A DNA stretch of 64,000 nt, from the NCBI GenBank assembly GCA_937890835.1, contig CALADF010000043.1:62001-126000 (forward strand), read 5' to 3'. This DNA comes from an uncultured bacterium. Lineage in GTDB: Bacteria > Actinomycetota > Coriobacteriia > Coriobacteriales > Eggerthellaceae. This document shows positions 15,926-23,651 of the stretch, in pieces. The notes under the pieces are model-generated. The model had not been told where the DNA came from and searched no databases. It worked only from the letters and a program-made list of their open reading frames with translations. Within the stretch, counting starts at the first letter, position 1. Each line of letters starts with the position of its first letter. Position numbers and translations under genes: made by a program.

Positions 15926-18588
15926 GGCCCGTCAACCTCACCATAAGCGCATTCGGCCCGTACCCGGGACTTGTCGACATCCCCCTCGGCAAGTTCGGGA
16001 CATCGGGACTCTACCTTATCTGCGGCGACACCGGAGCCGGTAAAACCACGATCTTTGACGCGATAACGTTCGCTTTATACGGGGAGGCTTCAGGCGATAC
16101 GCGAGAGGCGCGCACGCTTCGCAGCGACTTCGCCACCGCCGACACCGAAACATTCGTCGATCTAACGTTCGATTACCACAGCAAAACGTATCGGATCAGG
16201 AGAACCCCCGCCTATGAGCGCCCCAAGCTTCGCGGCGAGGGAACGACCATGCATCAACCCACCGTCGAGCTCGAGAGACCGGGACTGCCCCCTCTCACCA
16301 AGCAACGTGAGGTCGACGAAGCCGTCGTGGAGATCCTCGGCATCAACCGATCTCAGTTTGCGCAGATCGTCATGATCGCCCAAGGGGAATTCAGAAAGGT
16401 CCTTTCCGCGCAAACGAAAGAGCGGGCTAAGATCTTTCGCCACCTTTTCAACACCGCGCCATACGAGAAGTTCGCGAAAGATCTCGAAGCCAGGCAGCGT
16501 GAACTCACGCGCGAGCACGACGAGCTCGCGCGTGAGGTAAAAGCGCTCGCCGAGCAAGCGCTTTTCGCCGCCGACGATGACCGCGGACTTGAAAGGGACC
16601 GACTCTGCCAAGCCGATGCGGTCATCGCGTCATGGCTCTCAAGCAACCTTGAGCAAGCTTGCTCCGACGATGCGGGAAAACGCATCGTTCTTGACCATGC
16701 CATCGATAAACTGCAGAAAACCCGTGACGCCCTCAGCGTGAAATCCGATCAAGCGCAACGCCTCGACAAAGCACGGACAGAGCGTGCATCAGCCCAAGAG
16801 AAGCTAACGCGCCAGACCCGGATCCTCACGGACTCCCGCGCTCTTCTTAAGGAGTGCGAAGAAGAGCGATCCCTCAGAGAGGAGCTTTCAACCGCCATCG
16901 CCACAGAGACGGCGACGCTGTCGACCTACTCACGCCTCTCGAAAACGGACGCCGAGCTCAAAGCGGCTCTCACCGCCCGCAAGAGATCTTCCGACCAACT
17001 GAGTAAGATCGACGAGCTCCTCGGAAAAACCTCCGTCGACGATCCCGAGAACACCATCGTCGAGCAGAACAAGCTCCTCGTGCAATACGATGAAGCGCGC
17101 AAAACGCTCGAAACGTCAATCTCAGCCGCGCTCGAGCTGAATCAAGCCATCGAGGAGACGAGGAGAGCGCTCACCCGGGGAGAGAAAGCCTATGCAAGCG
17201 CGAAGAAAGCGCTGGAGGAGAGCGTTCTAGCTCACCTCGACGTGCAGAGGCGCTATCTTGACGGGCAGGCGGGCATACTCGCGCATACGCTGCAGGAGGG
17301 TCTTCCCTGCCCCGTATGCGGATCAACCCATCACCCCTCGCCAGCACATCAACACGAATCCATACCGACGAAGCAGGACATCGACATCGCCGCATCGCGG
17401 GCAGACGAAGCGCGGGCGAAGGCGGAGCCTCTCGCTCATCAGACGAGCGCTCTTCGGGCGCAGCTCGAGGAGCGCATCGCTGCGCAGGAGCGGTCGACGC
17501 GAACCGACGGCACCGTCGATGACATGAAGGGAAAGCTGGCCTCGCTTGTTCATGCCCAATCGATCGCATGCGACAACCTCGAGATGGCCCGGCGCGCCCT
17601 CAAGCTGAAAGAGCAGCGTACGGAAACAGAGAAGGCGATGACGGAGCGCGAAGACGCCGCCGCACGCCTCCAGGCTATTCGCGATGAGATGACGCGCAAT
17701 TTACGATACCCGGACGAAGAGACGGCGAAGAAAGAATTGAGTCGGAAGCGCGACGAGCTCGATGCGCTTGAGCGCAAAAGGACTCGGGCAGAACGCGCAT
17801 GCGCAGATGCGGAAACGGAAATAGCCCGCCTCGAAGCCTCTATCGCTGCATTCGACTCCCAAATCGCTTCGACCGCAGGTTGCAACTTGAACGAGATTCG
17901 CGAGGAACTCGCTCGCACTGACGAACATCTGCGCAACCTCAGACAACAGCGCGACTGCATCGTCTCGCGGGAAAGCAGGAACGCTGCGATCCTCGCACGG
18001 CTCGAAGCCATCGAAGATCGCAGCATAACCGTCAATGCGCAACATCGCGACATCGCCGCCATCGCTGAGACGGCGGCGGGAAAAATCAAAGGTAAGAGCA
18101 GGATATCGTTTGAGACGTATGTGCAGAGCATGTACTTCGAACAAGTGATCAAGGCCGCGAACGCCCGACTATCGGTTATGACGGGAGGAAGATACGAACT
18201 CCTGCGATGCCAAACCGCATCGTCGCTCGGCGCCCAAACCGGCCTCGACCTCGACGTAGTCGATCATTACACCGGGAAATCGAGAAGCGCCTCATCCCTC
18301 TCAGGCGGAGAGTCTTTCGAGGCTTCGCTTTCGCTGGCACTCGGCTTATCCGACGTCATCCAGCAACACGCAGGCGGCATTCAACTTGATACCATGTTCA
18401 TCGACGAAGGGTTCGGCTCGCTCGATGGAGAAAGCCTCAATCGCGCGATATCCATGCTCAACACGCTCACCGGCACGGAAAAGCTCATCGGAATTATCTC
18501 GCACGTCGACGAGCTGAAAGACGCCATCGATCGGAAGATCGTGGTGAAATCGGGGCGCGAGGGGTCGAGCCTCGCAATCGAGCTCTGA
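15922..18588 (+). CDS. sbcC: Nuclease SbcCD subunit C (SMC-like ATPase)
   Basis: The 888-residue Rad50-like protein has Walker A GDTGAGKTT (35-43) in an N-terminal ATPase half. A long coiled coil (about 190-700) is interrupted by the zinc hook CPVC at 463-466. The C-terminal half carries signature SLSGGESFEASLSLAL and Walker B DTMFIDEGFGSLD. It dimerises through the hook and tethers or opens DNA ends for the SbcD nuclease. It is coupled to sbcD by a four-base overlap. It is shorter than E. coli SbcC (about 1050), as is usual in actinobacteria. Confidence 0.95.
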   Translation: MRPVNLTISAFGPYPGLVDIPLGKFGTSGLYLICGDTGAGKTTIFDAITFALYGEASGDTREARTLRSDFATADTETFVDLTFDYHSKTYRIRRTPAYERPKLRGEGTTMHQPTVELERPGLPPLTKQREVDEAVVEILGINRSQFAQIVMIAQGEFRKVLSAQTKERAKIFRHLFNTAPYEKFAKDLEARQRELTREHDELAREVKALAEQALFAADDDRGLERDRLCQADAVIASWLSSNLEQACSDDAGKRIVLDHAIDKLQKTRDALSVKSDQAQRLDKARTERASAQEKLTRQTRILTDSRALLKECEEERSLREELSTAIATETATLSTYSRLSKTDAELKAALTARKRSSDQLSKIDELLGKTSVDDPENTIVEQNKLLVQYDEARKTLETSISAALELNQAIEETRRALTRGEKAYASAKKALEESVLAHLDVQRRYLDGQAGILAHTLQEGLPCPVCGSTHHPSPAHQHESIPTKQDIDIAASRADEARAKAEPLAHQTSALRAQLEERIAAQERSTRTDGTVDDMKGKLASLVHAQSIACDNLEMARRALKLKEQRTETEKAMTEREDAAARLQAIRDEMTRNLRYPDEETAKKELSRKRDELDALERKRTRAERACADAETEIARLEASIAAFDSQIASTAGCNLNEIREELARTDEHLRNLRQQRDCIVSRESRNAAILARLEAIEDRSITVNAQHRDIAAIAETAAGKIKGKSRISFETYVQSMYFEQVIKAANARLSVMTGGRYELLRCQTASSLGAQTGLDLDVVDHYTGKSRSASSLSGGESFEASLSLALGLSDVIQQHAGGIQLDTMFIDEGFGSLDGESLNRAISMLNTLTGTEKLIGIISHVDELKDAIDRKIVVKSGREGSSLAIEL

Positions 18589-18829
18589 GAAGGCCGCGAT
18601 TTAATGATGCGCATGAGCAGTCCGAACCGAGTGGACCTGCGAAGCGGCGAAACGCACGATGCCGCGAAAGCGCCCACAGCCCGCACGTGAAGGGTTTCGA
18701 CCTCGGAAAGCTGCGATATCAAGTTAATGGCTACCGCAGCTTTCCTAAAACGCTTACGAATCACCTTGCGGCTTTCATTGTTACGTGATCATTAAAACGG
18801 CTCTCCCATGCTAGGCGGCTGATTATAAT
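18589..18829 (+). promoter_or_regulatory. sbcC-gdhA intergenic region: inverted repeat and gdhA promoter
   Basis: No gene is seen between 18589 and 18906. An 11-bp inverted repeat (GGAAAGCTGCG, 18705-18715; CGCAGCTTTCC, 18735-18745) with a 19-base loop may end the sbcDC transcript, though no U-tract follows. A perfect -10 TATAAT lies at 18824-18829 in an AT-rich patch, without a good -35. A start near 18836 would give gdhA a leader of about 70 bases. Confidence 0.45.
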
Positions 18830-18906
18830 ACCCTTCAGTTAGCTTAACCGAGCAGCAATTTCGGCAAGCACGGGAACATGCAGACAATCCCATCGAGGAG
18901 GTTCCA

Positions 18907-20262
18907 TTGAGTTACGTTCAGAAAATCATCGAGCAGGTTAAGGCGAAAGACGCCGATCAGCCGGAATTCATCCAGGCGGTGACCGAGGTCCTCGAGTCGC
19001 TCGAACCTGTTTTCGAAGCCCATCCCGAATACGAGAAGGCAGGGCTTCTCGAGCGCATCATCGAACCCGAGCGTGTGATCATGTTCCGCGTTCCCTGGGT
19101 CGACGACGAGGGCAACGTTCAGGTGAATCGCGGGTACCGCGTGGAGTTTAACAGCGCCATCGGGCCTTACAAAGGCGGCTTGCGTTTTAACCCCACGGTG
19201 ACGCTCGGCATGTTGAAATTCCTCGGTTTCGAGCAGATCTTCAAAAACAGCCTGACCACGCTTCCGATGGGTGGCGGCAAGGGTGGCTCCGACTTCGACC
19301 CGAAGGGTAAGTCAAACCGTGAGGTGATGGCTTTCTGCCAGTCCTTCATGACCGAGCTTTCCCGCCACATCGGTCCCGACACCGATGTCCCCGCAGGCGA
19401 TCTCGGCGTCGGAGGTCGCGAGATCGGCTACATGTTCGGTCAGTACAAGCGCCTGCGCAACGAATGGACCGGCGTCCTCACGGGTAAGGGCCTCAAGTTC
19501 GGCGGTTCGCTCGCACGTACGGAGGCGACGGGGTACGGCCTCGTCTACTTTGTCGATGAGTATTTGAAATGCCACGGCGAATCCTTTGAAGGCAAAAAGG
19601 TCGTCGTTCACGGCTCCGGCAACGTGGCCATTTACGCGATTCAGAAGGTTTCCCAACTCGGCGGCACCGTGGTCGCCTGTTCCGACACCAAAGGCTGGGT
19701 CGAAGACCAAAACGGTATCGATTACCGTATCCTCGAGGATATCTACAACGCTAAGCGCTCGGGCAACGATAAGGGCGTGACCCTTGAGATGTACCTCGAG
19801 CAGCGTCCGAATGCCGTCTGGCACGCCGAGGACGGTCGAGGCGTGTGGCAGGTTCCGTGCGACATCGCGCTTCCCTGCGCTCGCGAGAACACATTGCTCC
19901 TCGAAGACGCGAAGGCCCTGGTCGCTAACGGCTGCAAGGTCGTCGGCGAAGGCGCGAACATGCCGACCACGCTTGAAGCCACCTCTTATTTCATTGAGAA
20001 CGGCGTGGCGTTCATGCCCGGCAAAGCGGCGAACGCCGGCGGCGTCTCCGTATCAGGCCTTGAGATGACCCAGAATTCAGAGCGTCTTTCCTGGTCGTTC
20101 GAAGAGGTCGACAACAAGCTCAAGGACATCATGGTGTCCATCTACCACGCGGCCGACGATGCTGCCAAGCGTTACGGCCACGAGGGCAACTACGTTATGG
20201 GAGCGAACATCGCGGGCTTCGAGAAGATCGCCGATGCCATGCTGGCGCAAGGCATCGTCTAA
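18907..20262 (+). CDS. gdhA: NADP-specific glutamate dehydrogenase
   Basis: The 451-residue hexameric-type enzyme catalyses reductive amination of 2-oxoglutarate to glutamate, using NADPH for ammonium assimilation. Landmarks are PYKGGLRFNPTV, LPMGGGKGGSDFDPKGKS (catalytic Lys region), DVPAGDLGVGGREIGYMFGQYKRL, the Rossmann GSGNVAIYAIQK, and the closing GANIAGFEKIADAMLAQG. Length and the LTTLPMGGGKGG motif fit the bacterial 450-residue class. The start is TTG, supported by GAGGAGG at 18895-18901. It is a single-gene unit with a strong terminator, and its wobble-position T use suggests a highly expressed gene. Confidence 0.96.
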   Translation: MSYVQKIIEQVKAKDADQPEFIQAVTEVLESLEPVFEAHPEYEKAGLLERIIEPERVIMFRVPWVDDEGNVQVNRGYRVEFNSAIGPYKGGLRFNPTVTLGMLKFLGFEQIFKNSLTTLPMGGGKGGSDFDPKGKSNREVMAFCQSFMTELSRHIGPDTDVPAGDLGVGGREIGYMFGQYKRLRNEWTGVLTGKGLKFGGSLARTEATGYGLVYFVDEYLKCHGESFEGKKVVVHGSGNVAIYAIQKVSQLGGTVVACSDTKGWVEDQNGIDYRILEDIYNAKRSGNDKGVTLEMYLEQRPNAVWHAEDGRGVWQVPCDIALPCARENTLLLEDAKALVANGCKVVGEGANMPTTLEATSYFIENGVAFMPGKAANAGGVSVSGLEMTQNSERLSWSFEEVDNKLKDIMVSIYHAADDAAKRYGHEGNYVMGANIAGFEKIADAMLAQGIV

Positions 20263-20303
20263 CATCCGACCTCCCCGCGCTTAGTTACCTATCACCTTGA
20301 TTT

Positions 20304-20341
20304 CACACCCCGCACTCAACGCAGTGCGGGGTGTGGTTTTT
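20304..20341 (+). terminator. Terminator of gdhA
   Basis: A perfect 13-bp stem (CACACCCCGCACT, 20304-20316; AGTGCGGGGTGTG, 20323-20335) with loop CAACGC is followed by GTTTTTC. Confidence 0.95.
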
Positions 20342-20397
20342 CATAGGCTCTCCGCCCTGCTTCGCCGAGAACGCCGAAACCGCGGTATGCTGGAGTA

Positions 20398-21381
20398 ATG
20401 AGAAACAATCCACGAAAACCCCCGACGTCATCTTCTCCGCATTCTCGAAAGCGTCGAGAAGAAGTACTTCAGCCACGCTCGACGAAACATGCCAGCACGT
20501 CTTTCTCATCCCAACTTCATGCCAAGCGAGCTTCCGTCAGGCCTTTGAACGCAAGACGACGCAGTATCGGCAACATTATTCGAGATCAGCCAGCTGCCCT
20601 CGTCGTTGCCGTCGCCATCCTCTCCCTCCTTCTCGTCGCGGTCTCGATACGCGCATGCGGCGGACTTCGCGACGAGACGTCCGCTGAACTCTCCGGGGAA
20701 ACACACACCTACCAGTGGGAGAACCTCAGCGAGGTCGACGGCCGCTTCAACTATATGGAAAACGGCCTCAACATCGCATGCACGGGCATCGATGTATCGG
20801 AGCACCAAGGCTATATCGACTGGAATCGCGTAGCTCAAGACGGTATCGAGTTCGCCATGGTGAGATTGGGCAATAGAGGCGCAACATCAGGGTTTTTGAG
20901 CGAAGACGATTACGTCTTCGCAAACCTCGATGGCGCAGCAAATGCCGGGATCGAAGTTGGAGCGTATTTCTTCTCCCAGGCCATCAACGAGGACGAGGCG
21001 ATCGAGGAGGCCGAGTTTGCACTCAACATACTCGACGGCAGAAAGCTCTCGCTTCCCGTCGTCTTCGACCACGAACCCGTTTCGGGCGTCGAGGGCAGAG
21101 CCGACGGCCTTTCAAACGATCAACTGACTGCCATTGCGCAAGCGTTCTGCGATCGAATCCGCAAGGCGGGCTACGATGTCATGATATACGGGAACGCCGG
21201 CGACTTATCACGATACGACCTATCTTCCATCCAACCCGTGAGCGTCTGGTACGCAGAGTACGGAGTCGACAAACCCGGCAAGAACACCGGATTCAGCATG
21301 TGGCAGTATTCGAACACAGGAAAAATCAGCGGGATAGACGTCGACGTCGACATGAACGTGCTTTTCAACCCGCATATGTAG
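20398..21381 (+). CDS. Membrane-anchored GH25 lysozyme
   Basis: The 327-residue protein begins with about 60 basic, Ser/Pro-rich cytoplasmic residues. One transmembrane anchor (ALVVAVAILSLLLVAVSI, about 66-84) follows, making it a type II membrane protein with its enzyme outside. The catalytic domain (about 118-325) has the GH25 marks: GIDVSEHQGYIDW at its start, GAYFFSQAINEDEAIEEA, the acidic pair in PVVFDHEP, and MWQYSNTGKISGIDVDVDMN at its end. GH25 enzymes cleave the peptidoglycan glycan strand. Here it may act in wall remodelling rather than phage lysis, since no phage genes are near. The ATG follows a CTGGAG motif closely. Confidence 0.85.
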   Translation: MRNNPRKPPTSSSPHSRKRREEVLQPRSTKHASTSFSSQLHAKRASVRPLNARRRSIGNIIRDQPAALVVAVAILSLLLVAVSIRACGGLRDETSAELSGETHTYQWENLSEVDGRFNYMENGLNIACTGIDVSEHQGYIDWNRVAQDGIEFAMVRLGNRGATSGFLSEDDYVFANLDGAANAGIEVGAYFFSQAINEDEAIEEAEFALNILDGRKLSLPVVFDHEPVSGVEGRADGLSNDQLTAIAQAFCDRIRKAGYDVMIYGNAGDLSRYDLSSIQPVSVWYAEYGVDKPGKNTGFSMWQYSNTGKISGIDVDVDMNVLFNPHM

Positions 21382-21441
21382 AAGCAAACTCCACCGCACT
21401 CCACTGCAAACAACCCGAACGCAACCGACGAAACCAGATTA

Positions 21442-22419
21442 TCAGTTGTCGAACACCTTCGACGAGGCCGTGCCGTTCGACGTGAGAATCACAAGCCCTA
21501 CATCGCCTTTTTCGGGAGACCTCACGACGAACGTTGAGCTGGAAAAGAAACCCTGCGTGCTGATACCCTCGTCGCTCGTCGTCACCAGCACGACATCGGT
21601 TCCATCATACGTTGCAAGATACCCCGTTCGAGGTGTTACACCGATAACGATATCCGCATCGTTTTCCTCGAAGTACTTCATATAATGACCCAACCAGGCC
21701 TTACTCGTGTAAACATCCGCGCCATATACTCCGATGCGCTTCCCCCCTACCTCGTAAATCTCGGGAAAGCCGTCTTCAAGCACACGATAGAGATCCAACG
21801 TAAGCGTACCCGCGCCCTTGTCAGCGTATATCTGGCGAATATCCGAGACGAAGACGCCAAGCGATGACGCAGGAACCATGTCGGCATACAACGCGAGCAC
21901 GTCGAGGCCGATGGAAATCGCAGCACCGGAAGCTTCCGAGGAGCCCACGTCCTCAGACTCCGAGCTTTCGCCCGCAGCAGCATCAGCTACCGGTGAAGGA
22001 GCGGCGCGAAATGACTCGAACGACCCCATGACGCTTTCAGCCGAATCGCCAACTGCACCTTCGTCGGTCGAGGAAGACGCAGTTGACCCCAAGGTATCAG
22101 CGCCCGCAGCATCGTCGCCAGCTTCGGATGCATTTGAAGAAGAGGGGTCATCTCGCAAACCCTGACCCTCATCAACCGTTGCCGAATCTTCACCGCTATT
22201 TTCAGAGTCTTCGGAATCCCCGAGTGATCTCTCATCAACTACGCCCGCATAGCCGATGACCGTGTACCCGTCCATGCGCCCCACACGATCATCCACGAAC
22301 GAAGCCGCGACGCTCCAGGATCGACCCGTCGTGAAGTAGCCGATAAGAACTACCGCCGCAAACACCACCAAGAATGCGAAGACGAAAAGAGCGATTTTTT
22401 CGCGAATACGTTTATCCAT
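21442..22419 (-). CDS. Exported hypothetical protein, possibly a degenerate 5'-nucleotidase-like phosphoesterase
   Basis: The 325-residue protein has a single N-terminal signal-anchor (ALFVFAFLVVFAAVVLIGYF), then a short conserved-looking segment (DGYTVIGYAGVVDE). An acidic Ser/Asp/Glu-rich insert of about 90 residues follows, then a folded C-terminal part (about 145-325). That part has the order LGVFVSDIRQIYADKGAGTLTLD, IYEVGGKRIGVYGADV and NDADIVIGVTPRTG. This order recalls 5'-nucleotidase/UshA-type phosphoesterases, but the metal-binding D-x-H, GNHD and GHTH motifs are absent, so any relation would be a non-catalytic relative. This is an inference of low certainty. The frame also opens at a GTG at 22425; ATG at 22419 is preferred because of the promoter position. 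Confidence 0.45.
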   Translation of the reverse strand: MDKRIREKIALFVFAFLVVFAAVVLIGYFTTGRSWSVAASFVDDRVGRMDGYTVIGYAGVVDERSLGDSEDSENSGEDSATVDEGQGLRDDPSSSNASEAGDDAAGADTLGSTASSSTDEGAVGDSAESVMGSFESFRAAPSPVADAAAGESSESEDVGSSEASGAAISIGLDVLALYADMVPASSLGVFVSDIRQIYADKGAGTLTLDLYRVLEDGFPEIYEVGGKRIGVYGADVYTSKAWLGHYMKYFEENDADIVIGVTPRTGYLATYDGTDVVLVTTSDEGISTQGFFSSSTFVVRSPEKGDVGLVILTSNGTASSKVFDN

Positions 22420-22426
22420 GCGCACG

Positions 22427-22432
22427 ATTATA
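22427..22432 (-). promoter_or_regulatory. -10 box placing a leaderless start at 22419
   Basis: On the - strand a perfect TATAAT (22432-22427) ends seven bases before the ATG at 22419, so transcription would begin at or next to the start codon. There is no ribosome-binding site. No clear -35 is seen. Confidence 0.4.
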
Positions 22433-22629
22433 ACCCAGGGGCAAATCGAGACGCGCGCAATGCGTCGATGGCTAAAACGTCTCCACGTCGCATTATCGGC
22501 CCGATGTCAGCGCGTCGCCGAAAAGGGCAAGGCCCGACGAACAGCCGAGGGGCGGAAAGCCGCAACTCACCAAGCCCCGGCAGCCCCTCGCAATTAAAAG
22601 CCCTTGATCGCATATCACCGCACGCAAGG

Positions 22630-23547
22630 CTATGATGCAACGGAAGTCGATTCCTCTCGCTGCGTGATAAGAGCGATCATGCATACGACGGCAACGGCGC
22701 CGAGCGCATCGTAAACGCTGATGGGCGTACCCAACCAGACGGCGGATATCACGATGGCGGAAACAGGCTCGACGCTGCCGAGCAGACCCGCTCGCATCGG
22801 CCCGGCATCTCTTATACCCTGCACGAAAAGCAGATACGCGAGTATAGTGCCGACAAGCACGATAAGGGCGAAGATCACCCAACCCTCGGCGGGCAAGGAC
22901 ACCGCATATGTCCACGGGCGAAACATCGCGGTTGTCACCACGCATCCAAGAAGCATGGACAGACCCGTAACCAGAAACGACCCGTACTTCGCAAGGGGTT
23001 TAACCCCCATGAGGTTGTAAAAGGCGAGCGAGACCGCGGAGATCAAACCCCAGATCAAGCCGATAAGCGGAATGTCGAGGGTAGTTATATCACCCTGAGT
23101 CGAAATGAGCACGGCACCCACAAGGGCAAGCACCAACCCGGCAAGCTCCCGGCCATAGGGCTTTCGACGACTCTTTAAGCAAAGGTAGAGCATGACGAGA
23201 ACAAGACCAAGCTGCTCGAGCAGTAAGGCAGTTCCTGCCCCCGCGAAGTGGATAGCCTTCAAATAGCTGATCTGAGTGAGCGTAATACCGAGAAGAGCGA
23301 ACCCGGCGATGAGCAAGAGCATGTTGATGTCTTTGAACACCTCGAGCATTCTTCGCTTCATCGTCACGGCTGACAAAGTGAGGAAAAACAGCGCAGAACA
23401 ACCCATGCGAGCGCACGTGATCCACTCAACGGGAACGGCGAAATAGCCCATGAGAATCTCGGCGCAGTTCGCCGAAAAGCCCCAGAAAATACCTCCGAAC
23501 AAAGCACAGAGCACACCGCGCTTCATATGCGGATACGATGCCGCCAC
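22630..23547 (-). CDS. EamA/DMT-superfamily transporter
   Basis: The 305-residue integral membrane protein has about ten helices in two EamA repeats. The first begins GVLCALFGGIFWGFSANCAEIL and ends at GLVLALVGAVLIST. The second starts near GLIWGLISAVSLAFYNLMG and includes GLLGSVEPVSAIVISAVWLGTPI, the typical EPV-containing segment. Drug/metabolite exporters of this family often move amino acids or other metabolites; the substrate is unknown. The frame is open from 23598, but GGAGGG at 23553-23558, six bases before the GTG at 23547, fixes that GTG as start. Confidence 0.85.
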   Translation of the reverse strand: MAASYPHMKRGVLCALFGGIFWGFSANCAEILMGYFAVPVEWITCARMGCSALFFLTLSAVTMKRRMLEVFKDINMLLLIAGFALLGITLTQISYLKAIHFAGAGTALLLEQLGLVLVMLYLCLKSRRKPYGRELAGLVLALVGAVLISTQGDITTLDIPLIGLIWGLISAVSLAFYNLMGVKPLAKYGSFLVTGLSMLLGCVVTTAMFRPWTYAVSLPAEGWVIFALIVLVGTILAYLLFVQGIRDAGPMRAGLLGSVEPVSAIVISAVWLGTPISVYDALGAVAVVCMIALITQREESTSVAS

Positions 23548-23651
23548 GCTATCCCTCCGAAACGATTTTCCACGCGCAAAAGACGATCCCCGAGACAAAT
23601 AGCGTTACTCGAGGATCGACACGTGCGATAGTTGAAATTGCACTGAACAGA

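Noticed and set aside
20398..21381. GH25 lysozyme as a prophage endolysin
   Set aside because: It has its own transmembrane anchor, and no holin, tail or other phage genes are adjacent.
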